From positions 217,202,154-217,266,153 of the forward strand of contig NC_081411.1 in assembly GCF_030272615.1 (NCBI RefSeq): DNA of 64,000 nucleotides, in the 5' to 3' direction. The notes below the pieces were generated by a model. That model was given only the letters and a program-made list of their open reading frames with translations. It was not told the origin of the DNA and did no database searches. The stretch comes from Cryptomeria japonica. Taxonomy: Eukaryota > Streptophyta > Pinopsida > Cupressales > Cupressaceae. How positions within the stretch are numbered: the stretch's first letter is position 1; each line of letters begins with the position of its first letter. Of the stretch, positions 22,568 to 35,005 are shown one piece after another. Both the position numbers and the translations under genes were made by a program.

Positions 22568-23972
22568 TGATGAATAATGATGAACAATAGATACCCTAAC
22601 TGGTAGTGAGAGGGGGGGTGAATCAGTATAGACAAAAACTTTCCAACAACTTATCAAGCTAAAACAACACTAACCGGTTGTCTTCATTACTGAATCTTAA
22701 CCATGGCAATACTGGTTAAACATAGTAAGACTTCAAACATCATAGACCTGTAAGTCTAATCATGTCAACTACATTTAATACTTGATATCTACTTCACCCA
22801 TAAATATATGCATGTGGTGTGTCAACAATACCATAACCATTAGCTCTACATGCATAATCACTTAAACAAAGAATACTTAATCATCACATGAAAAGTGCAC
22901 AACTCATGACACATAGATTTTTCATGTGGAAACCCAAATGGGAAAAACCACTGTGGGGATGAATAACCACAAGCTTGTTTTTGAACTCTTTTAAAGCTCG
23001 CTATGTTAGGAGCCTTGTCCGGTTAAAGAGTTTACAATAAGGTTCTGCTAGGAACCGATCCTGCTAGAGATCACCCGGTTAAGGGATGGCTATATGCCCT
23101 GTTAAAGGTTACCTTGATAGAAGATTTAAAGAACTCAATAAACTTGAGTCACCTAGTTAGAGTATTTACAGTAATCCTATTAAAGCTAGTTGGCAAAGGG
23201 ATTTTCCTTGTATTGAAATGGTTACAAGACAATAGGTAAAGCTTTGATCTGATAAAAAAACTATATGCTAAGGCACATCCTTTTCAGTTCCTCTACAATG
23301 CAGTCACACTTAGGAGTTTTCTCTTACTGGTATAGCAAGTATCTCATCACTCGAATACACACAAAACATTTTCCAATAACTCACTATAACAAACACCATT
23401 GACCTTATAGACAATAATTAGGCTGGTAGCATAAACCCTAAACCCTAATATTTTTAGGTTTACAATATAAGCGATCCAATCCTGATTGTCCAAACACTTT
23501 GCATAGAGCAATACAATTTCAAACAAATCATAAGACGATCTACATCGTCAATTCTTCACCTCACATAGAAATCAGTATCTCATCATGCTTTCTTCTCATA
23601 CTGCTAAGAAGAAAGTTCATTCCTGAGGTAGATATTTAATGTAGTCAATCTTCACATGCAAGATCCTTAAGGAAATTCTTCATGTGCACAAAGTTGATGT
23701 GGCATCACAATCTCATCTTCATCTCTTAGCTAACTAATCACAGAATGTCATTGGCTGCATCACACAAGCGAGATTGCCAAACTAGAAACCCTAGAGTTGA
23801 GACTACCAATCGGTAGTCACACTCAGTGAAAACCCGACACCGGTTCACTACATCTCTTCATACCAATTCACCAACTTCTTCCAATCTGCATATTGGTTCA
23901 CTTGCACTTATTGACATCAATGATAACATACATTATGATCATATCAACATGTTGGTTCATCATATGCCAACA
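22568..23972 (-). mobile_element. Copia-1 3' LTR
   Basis: 1405 bp from TGATGAATAATG to CATATGCCAACA on the plus strand. It contains the AGAGGGGGGGTGAATCAG tract (22609-22626), the GTGGAAACCCAAATGGGAAAA block (22927 on), a series of GTTAAAGG-type motifs, and a double telo-box TAAACCCTAAACCCTAA (about 23432-23447). The same termini bound copia-2 and the solo LTR at 49128-50548. Confidence 0.9.
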
Positions 23973-23988
23973 ATCTCCCCCTTTGGCA
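23973..23988 (-). promoter_or_regulatory. Copia-1 polypurine tract
   Basis: The minus strand reads CCAAAGGGGGAGAT immediately before the LTR terminus TGTTGG. Identical placement is seen in copia-2 and copia-3. Confidence 0.85.
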
Positions 23989-24229
23989 TTGATGGTAATA
24001 CTTAGTGTAGCATTGCAATTGTAGACATCATAGACCAATGCAACATGCATCATAAGATATCTTCTCCTCATACATCAGATATCTTCTCCCCCTTTGACAA
24101 CAATGCCAAAGTGGAGGCACGAGCTTTCATTCTCCATTATGCTTCTCCCCCTATGGAGTAGAATCCTTCAACACATCAATCCTAAAAGATTTGACATTGT
24201 AGTACTCAACTAATATGGAGCACACAATT

Positions 24230-24793
24230 ATAGTTGACTTCATGAAGGGGTAGAACCCCTAATTCACCTCTCAAATAGGTAAATGTAGTCTTTGGTAAGG
24301 GCTTAGTGAATATATCTGCTAGCTACTCCTTACTGGAAACATGTTCTAGTACAACCTCCTTATTCCGAACTTTGTCTCTCAAGAAGTGATACTTAAGCTC
24401 AATGTTCTTAGTTCTAACATGCAATACCGGATTCTTGGAAATATTTATTGCACTTGTGTTGTCACAAAATATATTCACCGATTCAGATACAAGTACTTTG
24501 AAACCTTCCAATACATGTTTCTTCTAGATTGCTTGAGTGTAGTTCATAAATGTTGCCACATATTCTGGTTTAGCTATAGACTGGGAAGTATAGCTCTGCT
24601 TCTTACTTGTCCACAAGATTAGTCTTCCACCAAGAAAGAATGCTCCACCAGTTGTGCTTTTCTGATCGTCCACATCACCTACCCAATCGGCATCGGTATA
24701 TGCTTTAAGATTAAAGTCACTATTATATGGATACCACAATCCATAATCAATTGTTCCTTTCAGATATCTAAGAATCTGCTTGACAGCTACCAA
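24230..24793 (-). pseudogene. Copia-1 RNase H
   Basis: The minus strand reads the copia RNase H in order: ILRYLKGTIDYGLWYP, AYTDADWVGDVDDQKSTTGG with the catalytic Asp, SxEAEY replaced by SIAKPEYVA (catalytic Glu context damaged), CDNTSAINISKNPVLHVRTK, then HIELKYHFLRD-like sequence and a C-terminal ADIFTKPLPK-type end near 24300. A TAG-type stop near 24512-24523 splits two open blocks in the same frame. It removes the RNA strand of the hybrid during reverse transcription. It is one frame away from RT. Confidence 0.85.
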
Positions 24794-25713
24794 GTGGGAT
24801 TCTCTTGGATTTTTCTAAAATGAGCTACTATACCCACTGCATGAGCAATATCTGGTTTGTTGTGTACCACATAGTGCAGCTTACCAATCATTGATCGGTA
24901 CTCCTTCTCATTTGCCAATGCTGAATCATCTTCCTTAGTCAGTTTACAGCCGGTCACCATCGGTGTACCAACCGGTTTACTCTCCTCCATGCCAAAGGTC
25001 TTCAATACCTCTTTGACATACTTGGACTAGGTAATAAAGATACCCTCTTTCATTTGCTAAATCTGTAAACCAATGAAGAACTTTATCTTTCCAATCAGAG
25101 ACATCTCAATCTCTTTCTTCATTTCATCTGCAAAAGCATGACTCATTTTATCATCTCCTCCAAAGATTATGTCATCTACAAATACTTCACAAATCATAAT
25201 TTGATCACCTTCAGATTTTAGGTAGATGTTGCTATCCTCACTTGTTCTCTAAAATCCAATCTTCATAAGATGAGAGTGTAACCATTCATACCATTCCCTA
25301 GGTACTTGTTTCAATCCATACAGGGCTTTGTGTAATTTACACACCATGTTACTATCTTCTGATAAGGCAAACCCATTTGGTTGCTCAATATACACTTCCT
25401 CTTCTAGGATTCCATTCAAGAATGCAAACTTCACATCCATCTGATAAACCTTAAATCCCTTAAATGTTGCAAATGCAATTAGCATTTGGACACCTTTTAG
25501 TCTAGCCACGGGAGAAAAGGTTTCTTCATAGTCTTCTCCCTCTTCCTGACCATATCCTTTGCATACAAGTCTTGCCTTGTTCCTTACAACTGTGACTTCT
25601 TCATTTAGCTTATTCCTGAAGACCCATTTGGTACCTATGACATTCTTGTGTTCTAGTCTGGGTACCAAGGACCATGTTGCATTCTTTTCTATCTCGTCTA
25701 GCTCCTCTTCCAT
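24794..25713 (-). pseudogene. Copia-1 reverse transcriptase
   Basis: It begins with [20 protein letters not shown] and [20 protein letters not shown], then [36 protein letters not shown], the catalytic EVFVDDIIFGG near 25170, and a C-terminal KPVGTPMVTGCKL and MIGKLHYVV segment. Stops and a frame change after 25249 break it. The length and order are those of a normal copia RT. Confidence 0.88.
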
Positions 25714-26300
25714 TGCCTTAATCTAGTCTTCATCTGTAAGTGCTTCTCTAGAAATCTTAGGCTCCCATTTAGAAATCATGCAAGAGTTTTCTTTTACCTT
25801 TCATTTTGTGAGTATCCCTTCATCTTTATCTCCTATGATTTGCTTTGGATCATGATGTAGCTTCACATACCTAGGAATGACTCTAGCTAGATCTGCTAGC
25901 TTTTCCTCTTCTTCTTCACTTACTTCTTCTTCTTCACCTACTACAGGTTCTACTAGTATAGGAACACTGAGAACTTTAATTGTTTCTTTCTTAACCGGTT
26001 CCCAGAAGGCTATACCTGGTTCATCTTCCACTTCTTCGTTGTAGGTTTCCTCAGGTTCCTCAGGGGATACATCAACCCTGGCGTTGATACTCTCAATAAT
26101 TTTCCGTGTTATATTGTTGTAGCACTTGAGAGCTTTGCTCTTAGTGGAATATCCTAGAAATATTCCTTCATCACTTTTAGCATCAAACTTGCTTAGATGC
26201 TCACATCTCTTGATATAAAACTTATTAACAAACACTTAAAAATAACTCATAGTGGGAGTTTTCCTGGTCCAATGCTCATAAGGGGTTCTAACTCTACCTT
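25714..26300 (-). pseudogene. Copia-1 integrase C-terminus and acidic linker
   Basis: Reads FDAKSDEGIFLGYSTKSKAL and YNNITRKIIESINARVD, then an acidic spacer (GEEEEVSEEEEEK) before RT. This is the usual linker between integrase and RT of copia polyproteins. Confidence 0.8.
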
Positions 26301-26980
26301 TCTTGATGAGTACCTGGTTCATAGTATAGACTGCAGTGCTCGCCGCTTCTCTCTAAAAAGTGTGAGCAACCTTTCCTTGGATCAACATTATTCTAGCCAC
26401 TTCAACTACTGTCTTGTTATTCCTTTTTTCTATGCCATTATGTTGTGGTGTCCTAGGGGTAGACAACTGCCTCCTCTTGATACTGCTATTTTCACAGTAC
26501 TTGTTGAATTCATCAGAAGTGTATTCACCTCCTTGATTAGTTCTTAGGCATTTTATCTTTTGACCACTTTCCTTCTCTACTAATTCTCTAAAGGCTTTGA
26601 ACTTTCCAAACGCCTCAGACTTGTCTTTCAAGAATGTGACCCACATCATTCTTCAGCAGTCATTAGTAAGAATCATGAAATACCTATCTTCTTGAATACT
26701 TCTAGTTTTCATAGGACCACACAAGTCAATATGCACAAGATCAAGGAATTTTTCTACTAAAAAAGATTTACCTTTGAAAGTTGAGGAAGACATCTTCCCA
26801 AGTTGACATTCTTTGCACAAAGAATTCTCTGGTTTGTTCAACAAAGGCAATCCTCTTACTACCTTGATCCTACTAGCCTTTACAATATTATCAAATTTCA
26901 TATGACAAAGTCTCCTATACCATATCCAACTGTCATCAAACTTCACCATTAGACACCGACTTATCTTGGCATTCAACTGA
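26301..26980 (-). pseudogene. Copia-1 gag-pre-integrase and integrase core
   Basis: Blocks at 26976-26653 and 26649-26353: DDSWIWYRRLCHMKFDNI, CKECQLGKMSSSTFKGK, DLVHIDLCGPMKTRS (first Asp), then IKCLRTNQGGEYTSDEF (second Asp changed to Asn in the usual RTDxGGE) and TPQHNGIEKRNNKTVVE (Glu region; usually NGVVERKNR). Both blocks are in one frame with stops. The Asp-to-Asn change would inactivate the enzyme. Confidence 0.88.
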
Positions 26981-27258
26981 AATAGGTTACCTCAAGTCTT
27001 CTTACCGGTGGCAATATGTTCACCACTTTTTCCAATTATACTGCAGACTCTACCTTTGAACTCTAGAATGAGTCCTTTATCATTTAGCTGAGCAACACTG
27101 AACAGGTTATGCTTAAGACCTTCTACTCAGTAGACATCATCTACACTACTCTTTCCATTCAGTGAGATGGATCCTTTACCTTTCACCAAACATGGTGCAT
27201 CATTGCCAAATTTGACAACACCTCCATCATATTCTTCTAGAGACAAAAAATTTCTCTG
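26981..27258 (-). pseudogene. Copia-1 protease C-terminal part, broken by copia-2
   Basis: The minus strand reads FLSLEEYDGGVVKFGNDAPC and KGKGSISLNGKSSVDDVY, the conserved stretch after the copia protease active site. It stops at 27258 and resumes at 63933. CTCTG (27254-27258) is the left target duplication. Confidence 0.85.
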
Positions 27259-28673
27259 TGATGAATAATGATGAACAACAAATACCCTAATGGGTACTGA
27301 GAGGGGGGGGTGAATAAGTACAGGCAAAAACATTCTCCACAACTTATCGAGATAAAGCAATACCAACTCAATGTCATCATTACGGAACTTAACCATGGCA
27401 ATACCTGTTAAACACAGTAAGACTTTAGACAACTTAAACTAATAAGTCTGAACACTTCAAATACATCCAATACTTGATAACAACTTCACCCATAAACATA
27501 TGCATGTGGTATACCAGTTATACTAAAACCTATTAACTCTGCATGCATAATCTTTAAACCAAATAATACATACACATCACATGAAAAATGCATAACACAA
27601 AACACAGATTTTTCACGTGACAACCCAAATGGGAAAAACCATGGTGGGGATGAATACCCACAAGCTTGTTCTAAACTCTTTTGAAGCTCGCTTTGTTAGG
27701 AGCCTAGTCCAGTTAAAGACTTTACAATAAAGTTCTGCTAGGAACCGATCCTGTTAAAGATCACTCAATTAAGGGATGGCTATATACCTTGTTAAAGGTT
27801 GAAACCCTGTTAAAGGTTACCTTGCTAGAGGATTTGAAAAACTCAATGATCTTGAGTCACCTGGCTAAAGGTTTTACAATAAGCCTATTAAAGCTACCCA
27901 GTAAAGGGATTGTCCAACTGTTGAAATGATTAGAAGACAACCGGTAAAACTTCTGATATGATAACAACACTACATGCCAAGGAAGATCCTTTTCAGTTCC
28001 TCTACTCTACAATCACACTCTACAACTCTCCTCTTAATGGTTTGGCAAGTATCTCATCACTTGGATACACATACAACTTTTTCCAATAGCTTACAACAAC
28101 AAATATCATCGACCTTATAGACAACAGTTAGGTCAGTAGCATAAACACTAAACCCTAAGCATCTTAGCTTTACAACACATTGCATAGAGTATTATGATTT
28201 CAAATAGATTACAAGATAATCTGCATCATTTATTCTTTACCGCACATGGGAATCAGTGACCCATCATGCTCTCTTCTCATACTGCCAAGAAGAATGATCA
28301 TTCCTGAGGTAGACTTCAAATGCAGTCGATCTTCTCATGCAAGATCCTCAAGGAAATCCTTCATGTGCACAAGGCTGACATGGCACCTCAATCTCACTCA
28401 TATGTCTTAGCTAACTCATCATAGAGTATCATTGGTTGCATCACACAAGCTGGATCGCCAAATCGATAACCATAGAACTGAGACTTCCAACCGGTGGTCA
28501 CACTTAGTGAAACCCTGACACCAGTTCACTGCATCTCCTCATAACTCTTCATTCCGGTTCACTTGAACTTTATTGACATCAATGACAACATACATTATGA
28601 TCATATCAATATGTTGGTTCATCATATGCCAACAATATCCAACAATCTCTCCATATGCCAACAATATCAAACA
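27259..28673 (-). mobile_element. Copia-2 3' LTR
   Basis: 1415 bp. It has the same start and internal blocks as the copia-1 LTR. Its inner end is altered: a 29-bp unit holding the LTR terminus plus the start of the polypurine tract is present twice (28624-28652 and 28653-28681), so the LTR now contains an extra ATCTCTCC. Confidence 0.9.
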
Positions 28674-28688
28674 ATCTCCCCCTTTGGA
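28674..28688 (-). promoter_or_regulatory. Copia-2 polypurine tract
   Basis: The minus strand reads CCAAAGGGGGAGAT next to the LTR terminus TGTTTGATATTG. Confidence 0.8.
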
Positions 28689-28930
28689 ATTGATGGCAAT
28701 GCTCAGTGTAGCATTGCAACTAAAAACATCATAGACAAATGTACCTAGATTATCAAATATCTTCTCCCCATTCATCAGATATCTTCTCCCCTTTTGACAA
28801 TAATGCCAAAGTGGAGACACAAGCTTCCATACTCCACTATGTTGCTCCCCCTATAGAGTAGCATCCTTCGACTCATCAAGCCTGAAAGATTTGACACTGT
28901 AACTCTTGATTGATGCAGATAATACAACTT

Positions 28931-30213
28931 TTAGTTGACTTCATGAATGGGCAAAACCCCTAATTCACCTCTCAAATAGGCAAATGTAGTCTTTGGAAAG
29001 GGCTTAGTGAATATATCTGCTAGCTGCTCATTACTAGAAACACGTTGAAGTACAAATTCCTTATTCTTAACTTTCTCTCTCAAGAAGTGATATTTAAGCT
29101 CAATGTGCTTAGTTCTAGCATGCAATACCAGATTCTTGGAAATATTTATTGCACTTATGTTGTCAAAAAATATATTCACTGGTTTAGATACAGGTACTTT
29201 GAAATCTTCCAATACATGTTTCATCCAGATTGCTTGGATGTAGTTCATAAATGCTGCCACATATTCTGCTTTAGTTATAGGCTAGGAAATACAGCTTTGC
29301 ATCTTACTTGTCCATGATACTAATCTTCCACCAAGAAAGAACAGTCCACCATTTGTTCTCTTTCAGTCATCCACATTACCTGCTCAATTGGCATCGGTAT
29401 ATACTTTGAGATTATAGTCACCATTATATGGATACCACAATCCATAATCAACTATTCCTTTCAGATATCTAAGAATCCTCTTCACAGCTACCAAGTGGGA
29501 TTCTCTTGGACACTTCTAAAAATGAGCTACTATGCCCACTGCATGAGCAATATCTGGTCTAATGTCCACCACATAGTGCAGCTTACTGATCATTGATCGA
29601 TACTCCTTTTCATTCACCAATGTTGAATCATCTTCCTTAGTTAGTTTATAGCCAATCACCATTGGTGTACCAATCGGTTTTCTTTCCTCCATGCCAAAAG
29701 TCTTCAATACCTCTTTGACATACTTGGATTGGGTAATAAAGATACCCTCCTTCAATTTTTCTGAATCTGTAAACCAATGAAGAACTTAATCTCTCCTATC
29801 AGAGACATCTCAAACTCTTTCTCCATTTCATCTACAAACACATGACTCATTTTATCATCTCCTCCAAATATTAGGTCATCCACAAACACTTCACAGATCA
29901 GAATCTGATCACCTTCTGATTTCAAGTAGATGTTGCTATCTTCACTTGTTCTCTAAAATCCAATCGTCACAAGATTAGAGTGTAATCTTTCATACCATGC
30001 CCTAGTTGCTTGTTTCAGTCCATAGAGGGCTTTGTGTAATCTACATACCATGTCACTATCTTCTAATAAGGCAAACCCTTCTGGTTTCTCTATATACACT
30101 TCCTCTTGTAGGATTCCATTCAAAAAAGAAGACTTCACATCCATCTGATAAACCTTAAAAACCTTAAATACTATAAATGCAAATATCATACGAACACCTT
30201 CTAGTCTAGCCAT
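28931..30213 (-). pseudogene. Copia-2 reverse transcriptase and RNase H
   Basis: 30213-29953 reads VYQMDVKSSFLNGILQEEVY and [23 protein letters not shown]-type sequence lies near 29880; 29755-29516 gives the RT end (YVKEVLKTFGMEERKP, KPIGTPMVIG). RNase H follows, with 29260-28931 carrying FDNISAINISKNLVLHARTK and a C-terminal LADIFTKPFPKTTFAYLRGE. The catalytic Asp context CDN reads FDN. Frame changes occur between RT and RNase H. The C-terminus ends HEVN at 28931, a normal copia end. Confidence 0.87.
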
Positions 30214-30900
30214 AGGAGAAAAGGTTTCTCCATAGTCTTCTCCCTCCTCCTAAGCATATCCCTTGCAGACAAGCCTAGCCTTGTTCCTTACAATTGTGCC
30301 TTCTTCATTCAGCTTATTCCTAAAGACCCATTTGGTACCTATGACATTTTTATGTTCTAGTCTGGGCACCAAAGACCATGTTACATTCTTTTCTATCTGG
30401 TCAAGCTCCTCTTCCATTTCTTTAATCTAGTCTTCATCTGTAAGAGCTTCTCTGGAAGTCTTGCGTTCTAATTCAGAAATCATGCAAGAGTTTTCTTTCA
30501 CTTTTCTTCTTGTGAGTATCCCTGCATCTTTATCTCCTATGATCTTCTTCAGATCATGATGCAATTTCACATATCTAGGAATGACTCTAGCTGGTTCTTC
30601 TTTCTTTTCCTCTTCTCCTTCTTTTCCATCTTCTTCTTCTTCTACTGCAGCTTCTACCGGTATAGGAATACTGAGATCTTTACAAGTTTCTTTCGTAATC
30701 GGTTCCCAGAAAGCTTTTCCCAGTTCACCTTCCACTTGCTCACTCCCAATTCCCTCAGTTCTCTCAGGTGATTCATCAACCCTGGTATTAATACTTTCAA
30801 CAATTTTCCGAGTTTTATTGTTGTAGCACTTGAGATCTTTTCTCTTGGTGGAATATCCAAGAGACATTCCTTCATCACTTTTAGCATCAAATTTTCTCAA
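30214..30900 (-). pseudogene. Copia-2 RT N-terminus and acidic linker
   Basis: 30900-30427 reads RKFDAKSDEGMSLGYSTKRK and an acidic EEEEDGKEGEEEKKEEPARV spacer, then the start of RT around 30400-30230 ([16 protein letters not shown]-like sequence with stops). Same arrangement as copia-1. Confidence 0.8.
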
Positions 30901-31827
30901 ATGCTAACCTTTCTTTATATAGCACTTACTCCCAAATATCTTAAAGTAACTCATAGTGGGAGTCTTCCCAGTCTAGTACTCATAAGGGGTTTTATCTTTG
31001 CCTTTCTTAATGAGTACCCGATACATAGTATAGACTGCAGTGCTCACCGCTTCTCTGCAAAAAGTGTGAGCAACCTTTCCTTGGATCAGCATTGTTTTCG
31101 TTGCTTCAACTATAGTCATGTTATTCCTTTTTGCTATGCCATTCTATTGTGGTGTCCTTGGGGTAGACAACTAACTATTGATACCGTTATCTTCATAGTA
31201 CTTGTTAAATTCATCAAAAGTGAATTCTCCTCCCTGATCGGTTCTTAGACACTTTATCCATTGGCCACTTTCCTTTTCTACTAATGCTCTGAAGGATTTG
31301 AATTTTCCAAATGCTTCAAACTTGTCTTTCAAGAATGTGACCCACATCATTCTTGAATAGTCATCAGTAAAAATCATAAAATACCTATCTCCCTGAATAC
31401 TTCTAGTTTTCATAGGACCACACAAATCAGTATGCACAAGGTCAAGTAAATTTTTTGCTGAAAAAGACTTACCTTTAAAAGTTGAGGAAGACATCTTCCC
31501 AAGTTGACATTCTCTGCACAAAGAATTCTCATGTTTTTTTAGCAAAGACAATCCTCTTACCACCTTGATCTTATCAGCTTTAACAATATTTTCCAAGTTC
31601 ATATGACAGAGTCTCGTATGCGATATCCAACTATCATCAAACTTAGCCATCAGACACTGACTAATCTTGGTATTCAACTAAAATAGGTTACCTCTGGTTT
31701 GCTTACTAGTGGCAATAAGTTCACCACTCTTCCCAATTATACTATAGATTCCACCTTTGATCTTCAGAGTGAGTCCTTTGTCATTCAGTTGTGAAACACT
31801 CAACAGGTTATGCTTTAGACCTTCTAC
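30901..31827 (-). pseudogene. Copia-2 gag-pre-integrase and integrase
   Basis: 31677-31171 is open for 168 codons: SHTRLCHMNLENIVKADK, CRECQLGKMSSSTFKGK, DLVHTDLCGPMKTRS (Asp), DDYSRMMWVTFLKDK, IKCLRTDQGGEFTFDEF (second Asp intact). The Glu region is beyond the stop near 31170, where the sequence is damaged. Both aspartates are kept, unlike copia-1. Confidence 0.87.
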
Positions 31828-33011
31828 CTAGTAGACATTATCTGCACTGTTCTTTACATTCAGTGAGATGGATCCTTTGCCTTTTACCAAGCATTGTGCA
31901 TCATTTCCAAATCTAACAACACCTCCATCATATTCTTGCAGAGACAGAAACTTTCTCTGATCACTAGTCATGTAGTAAGAACAACCACTATCAATAATCC
32001 ACTCATTGGAGATGTCGATGCTTGAGAAAAGTGCTTTCTTATCAGACACTATATCTTCACTCTCTTCATCCTCTGATTCTTCATCAGTAGCACCTTCATC
32101 TACAACAACAAGACAATTTCTCCTATTTTCTCCTTTATACTTTCTAAACCTCTTCGGTTTATCCTTATTATCATTGTTAGGACAATTAACAACTATATGT
32201 CCAATCTTGTTGTAGGAGAAACATTTTAAAGGAAGTTTACCTCTATATTTTCTAGTTCCTTTCAGAAGTCTTTTAGCAAGAAGAGCTTCAAACTCCATCA
32301 AAATCTCTTCATCATCCATATCTCTGCATTGTGTGGATTCATAACTGGTACTAGTTTCTTTTCCTTTTATGAATGGTGCAACAGATGCTCTAAAGGCTAA
32401 CTCAATCTTTTGAACACTACCATCATAGCTATTCAACTCATATGTAGTCAAATTTGCAATGATAGAGTTTAAGGATATCTTGGTTTTATCAATAGACCTT
32501 AGTTCCTAGATAGAAGCAACTCTGATTGCATAGATCGATAGCAATGATCTCAAGACTTTACTAACAATGGTGGCATCCTCAATCATTCCACCAACACTTT
32601 TGATATCTCCAACCATGGTCTTATTCCTAATGCCATTTTGCTAAATGGTCTCTCCTTCAACCATCCTCATGTCCTCAAATTTTCCTCTAAGGCTCTCTTC
32701 CTTATCTTGCTTTACATGCTCATCACCACCATAAATGTTTTCCAATGCATCCCATACATCCTTAGGTGTGTCCTTGTCTTGTACATCAATAAACTCAATA
32801 ACTGACAAGCTTCTGATAAGGGCTTCCATGACTTGCCATTTTCCTGAATCTCTCTCTTATGATCATCAGTTAGAGTGCCAATGGAAGTCACATAAGCATT
32901 CTCAACATAGCTCCAATGTAGAGCACCCATACTTTTGATGTAAATCTTCATTCTATCCTTCCATATCTTGAAGTTATCTCTATTGAACTTGAGACCTTCC
33001 CTCTTCATCAT
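31828..33011 (-). pseudogene. Copia-2 gag and protease
   Basis: It starts MMKREGLKFNRDNFKIWKDR (33011), a UBN2/DUF4219-type gag beginning, 60 bases from the primer site. A frame change lies before 32829. 32451-31828 carries CFSYNKIGHIVVNCP (zinc knuckle with Tyr in place of the second Cys) and the intact copia protease box EWIIDSGCSYYMTSDQ, then FLSLQEYDGGVVRFGNDA. Stops occur at 32640 and around 32460-32640. Gag is the coat protein; the protease processes the polyprotein. Confidence 0.87.
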
Positions 33012-33070
33012 TACAGCATGATCTTTTAACTCAAGCGGTTAAGCTTATATCACCGAGGACCTAGAGTTTC

Positions 33071-33082
33071 TCTGATACCAAT
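33071..33082 (-). promoter_or_regulatory. Copia-2 primer-binding site
   Basis: TCTGATACCAAT on the plus strand (minus: ATTGGTATCAGA), adjacent to the LTR start TGATGAATAATG at 33083. Confidence 0.9.
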
Positions 33083-33426
33083 TGATGAATAATGATGAAC
33101 AACAAATACCCTAATCAGTACTAAGAGCAGGGGGTGAATCAGTACAGACAAAAACTTTATCCACAACTTATCAAGTTAAAGAAATACCAACTGATTATCA
33201 TCATTACTGAACTTAACCATTGAAATACTGGTTAAACATAGTAAGACTTTAGACAACATAGACTGATACGTCTGAACACTTCAAATACATCCAATACTTG
33301 ATAACAACTTCACCGATAAACATATGCATGTGGTATACCAGTAATACCAAAACCTATTAACTCTGCATGCATAATCTTTCAACCAAATAATACATACACA
33401 TTGCATGAAAAATGCATAACACATAA
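33083..33426 (-). mobile_element. Copia-2 5' LTR, inner part
   Basis: From TGATGAATAATG to the gypsy-3 insertion. It ends with CATAA (33422-33426), the left target duplication. The LTR continues at 62826-63932. Confidence 0.9.
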
Positions 33427-34599
33427 TGTATACACATAAAAATGGCTATGAGTAATTAAATAAATATTTTATATTTATTTAATATTTATTCTTCTATTAA
33501 ATAGTTAATTTGAAAAGATTAATTAATTTAATTCATTTCATGCCTTTCTATTAATTAATATTTTATTCATTAATTCATCTATTATATTCCTCTAAAATAA
33601 TTAAATATCTAATATTTAATTATTCCTTGAACAAAGTTAATTAAATATCTAATGTTTAATTATCTCCTCTAATCAATTAAATATCAAATATTTAATGGTT
33701 ATTCTCCTATCCTATAGTCTCAAATATTAAATAATTTCTTAAATTATTTAATCCCCCTCTTCCAACTCACCTTCCATCTTCACTTCATCTTCCCTTTCCC
33801 AACTCATCAAACATGTGGCTAAGCAAATTAATATTTCTTAAATATTAATTCATCATTTATCTTCAACCACCAAATTTAATGAATATGGTGTATGTACACA
33901 TATTTCATAACCATCTTCTATATTTTCTCCAACACCCCCTTCATATTAGGAAGTACTTGAGTCCACTTGTCCTATCATGCCTAAATCTTTTTCAACCATC
34001 CCTGGATTCCCTTAGTCAGCAACGCAATCAAGGTGAGATGAGTGACACTTGTCTTCTCCTTCCCCCTTTCTCTCAACCTTCACCTTTGCTCACAACCATC
34101 CAAATCTGCAGATCTGATCATGACCATTGATCTAAGCCACATCATCTCATCCTCTCAAGGTATATAAAATCAAGAGCTTAATTTGAGAGAGAATTAGACT
34201 TCAAGTGCATTTTCAAGAAAATCATTTGTAAAACTTATGCATCCCTGAGTTTTAATCTTGAAGCAAATAGCAATTATCATATAGCATAATCATTTTAGCA
34301 TAATCATGTAGTATTGCATATCATAGCATTAGTTAACTACTAGTTATCAAACCATTCTTCATATGCCATCTTGGAAGCTATCACTGCATTGCCTGAGAGT
34401 ACACCATCTGCAACCAATAACAGTGGAGTTAGGACACAATGAGACATAAACCATGAAGGTAATATTAATATTTTTATTTCATATGTATTTCATATAGTTT
34501 CATTGGTTGAGTTTGGATTTCCTGTAGCATTTCTATTTGTATTTTGTGAAACTGACTCGTTGCAGGTAGCATTCTGAGGATAAAATTCAAGTCAACATA
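33427..34599 (+). mobile_element. Gypsy-3 5' LTR
   Basis: 1173 bp starting TGTATACACATAAAAATGG. The U3 holds repeated ATTAAATATCTAATATTTAAT palindromes (33460-33760). GGTATATAAAATCAAGAGC at about 34159 is a strong TATA box. It ends GTCAACATA (ACA in the other LTR). Confidence 0.92.
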
Positions 34600-34602
34600 T
34601 TT

Positions 34603-34620
34603 TGGCACCCACCATGGGGC
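34603..34620 (+). promoter_or_regulatory. Gypsy-3 primer-binding site
   Basis: TGGCACCCACCATGGGGC three bases after the LTR, the same position as in gypsy-2. Confidence 0.75.
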
Positions 34621-34662
34621 TCATGGACCTCGCATATACCTTTAAAAATCTTGCAAAAAGTA

Positions 34663-35005
34663 AAATTAACGCATTTGTAATGCAGATTCATGCATGTATG
34701 AATTCTAACAGTGCTTTTGTTTGATAGGTTAGCACATTTGCATCATAGGTTAGCGCATATGCCATGCATGCTAGTGATTTTGTCTGAAAATTTGTGCATT
34801 AGCATTGTCGGTTAGCATTTTTGTCTTCTAGGTTAGCACTTTTGTCCTCTAGATTAGCGTATTTATTAAAGAAATCATGCTTTTGTATCCACAGAGCAAC
34901 ACTTTTGTAGTCTAGGTTAGCACTTTTTCTCTAAAAATTAGCGCATTTGAGGAGAAAGATAGTGCATATGTTAGAATAGCACTTTTGTTTTCAACTAACA
35001 AAATT
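34663..35005 (+). repeat. Degenerate TTAGCGCATATGC-type array in gypsy-3 leader
   Basis: About 14 variants of (A)GGTTAGC(G/A)C(A/T)TTTG at roughly 20-25 base spacing, for example TTAGCGCATATGC at 34750-34762, GGTTAGCACTTTTGTC near 34839 and 34916, and TTAGCGCATTTG near 34928. No ORF. The same motif recurs, reverse complemented, at 60890-61155. Confidence 0.8.
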
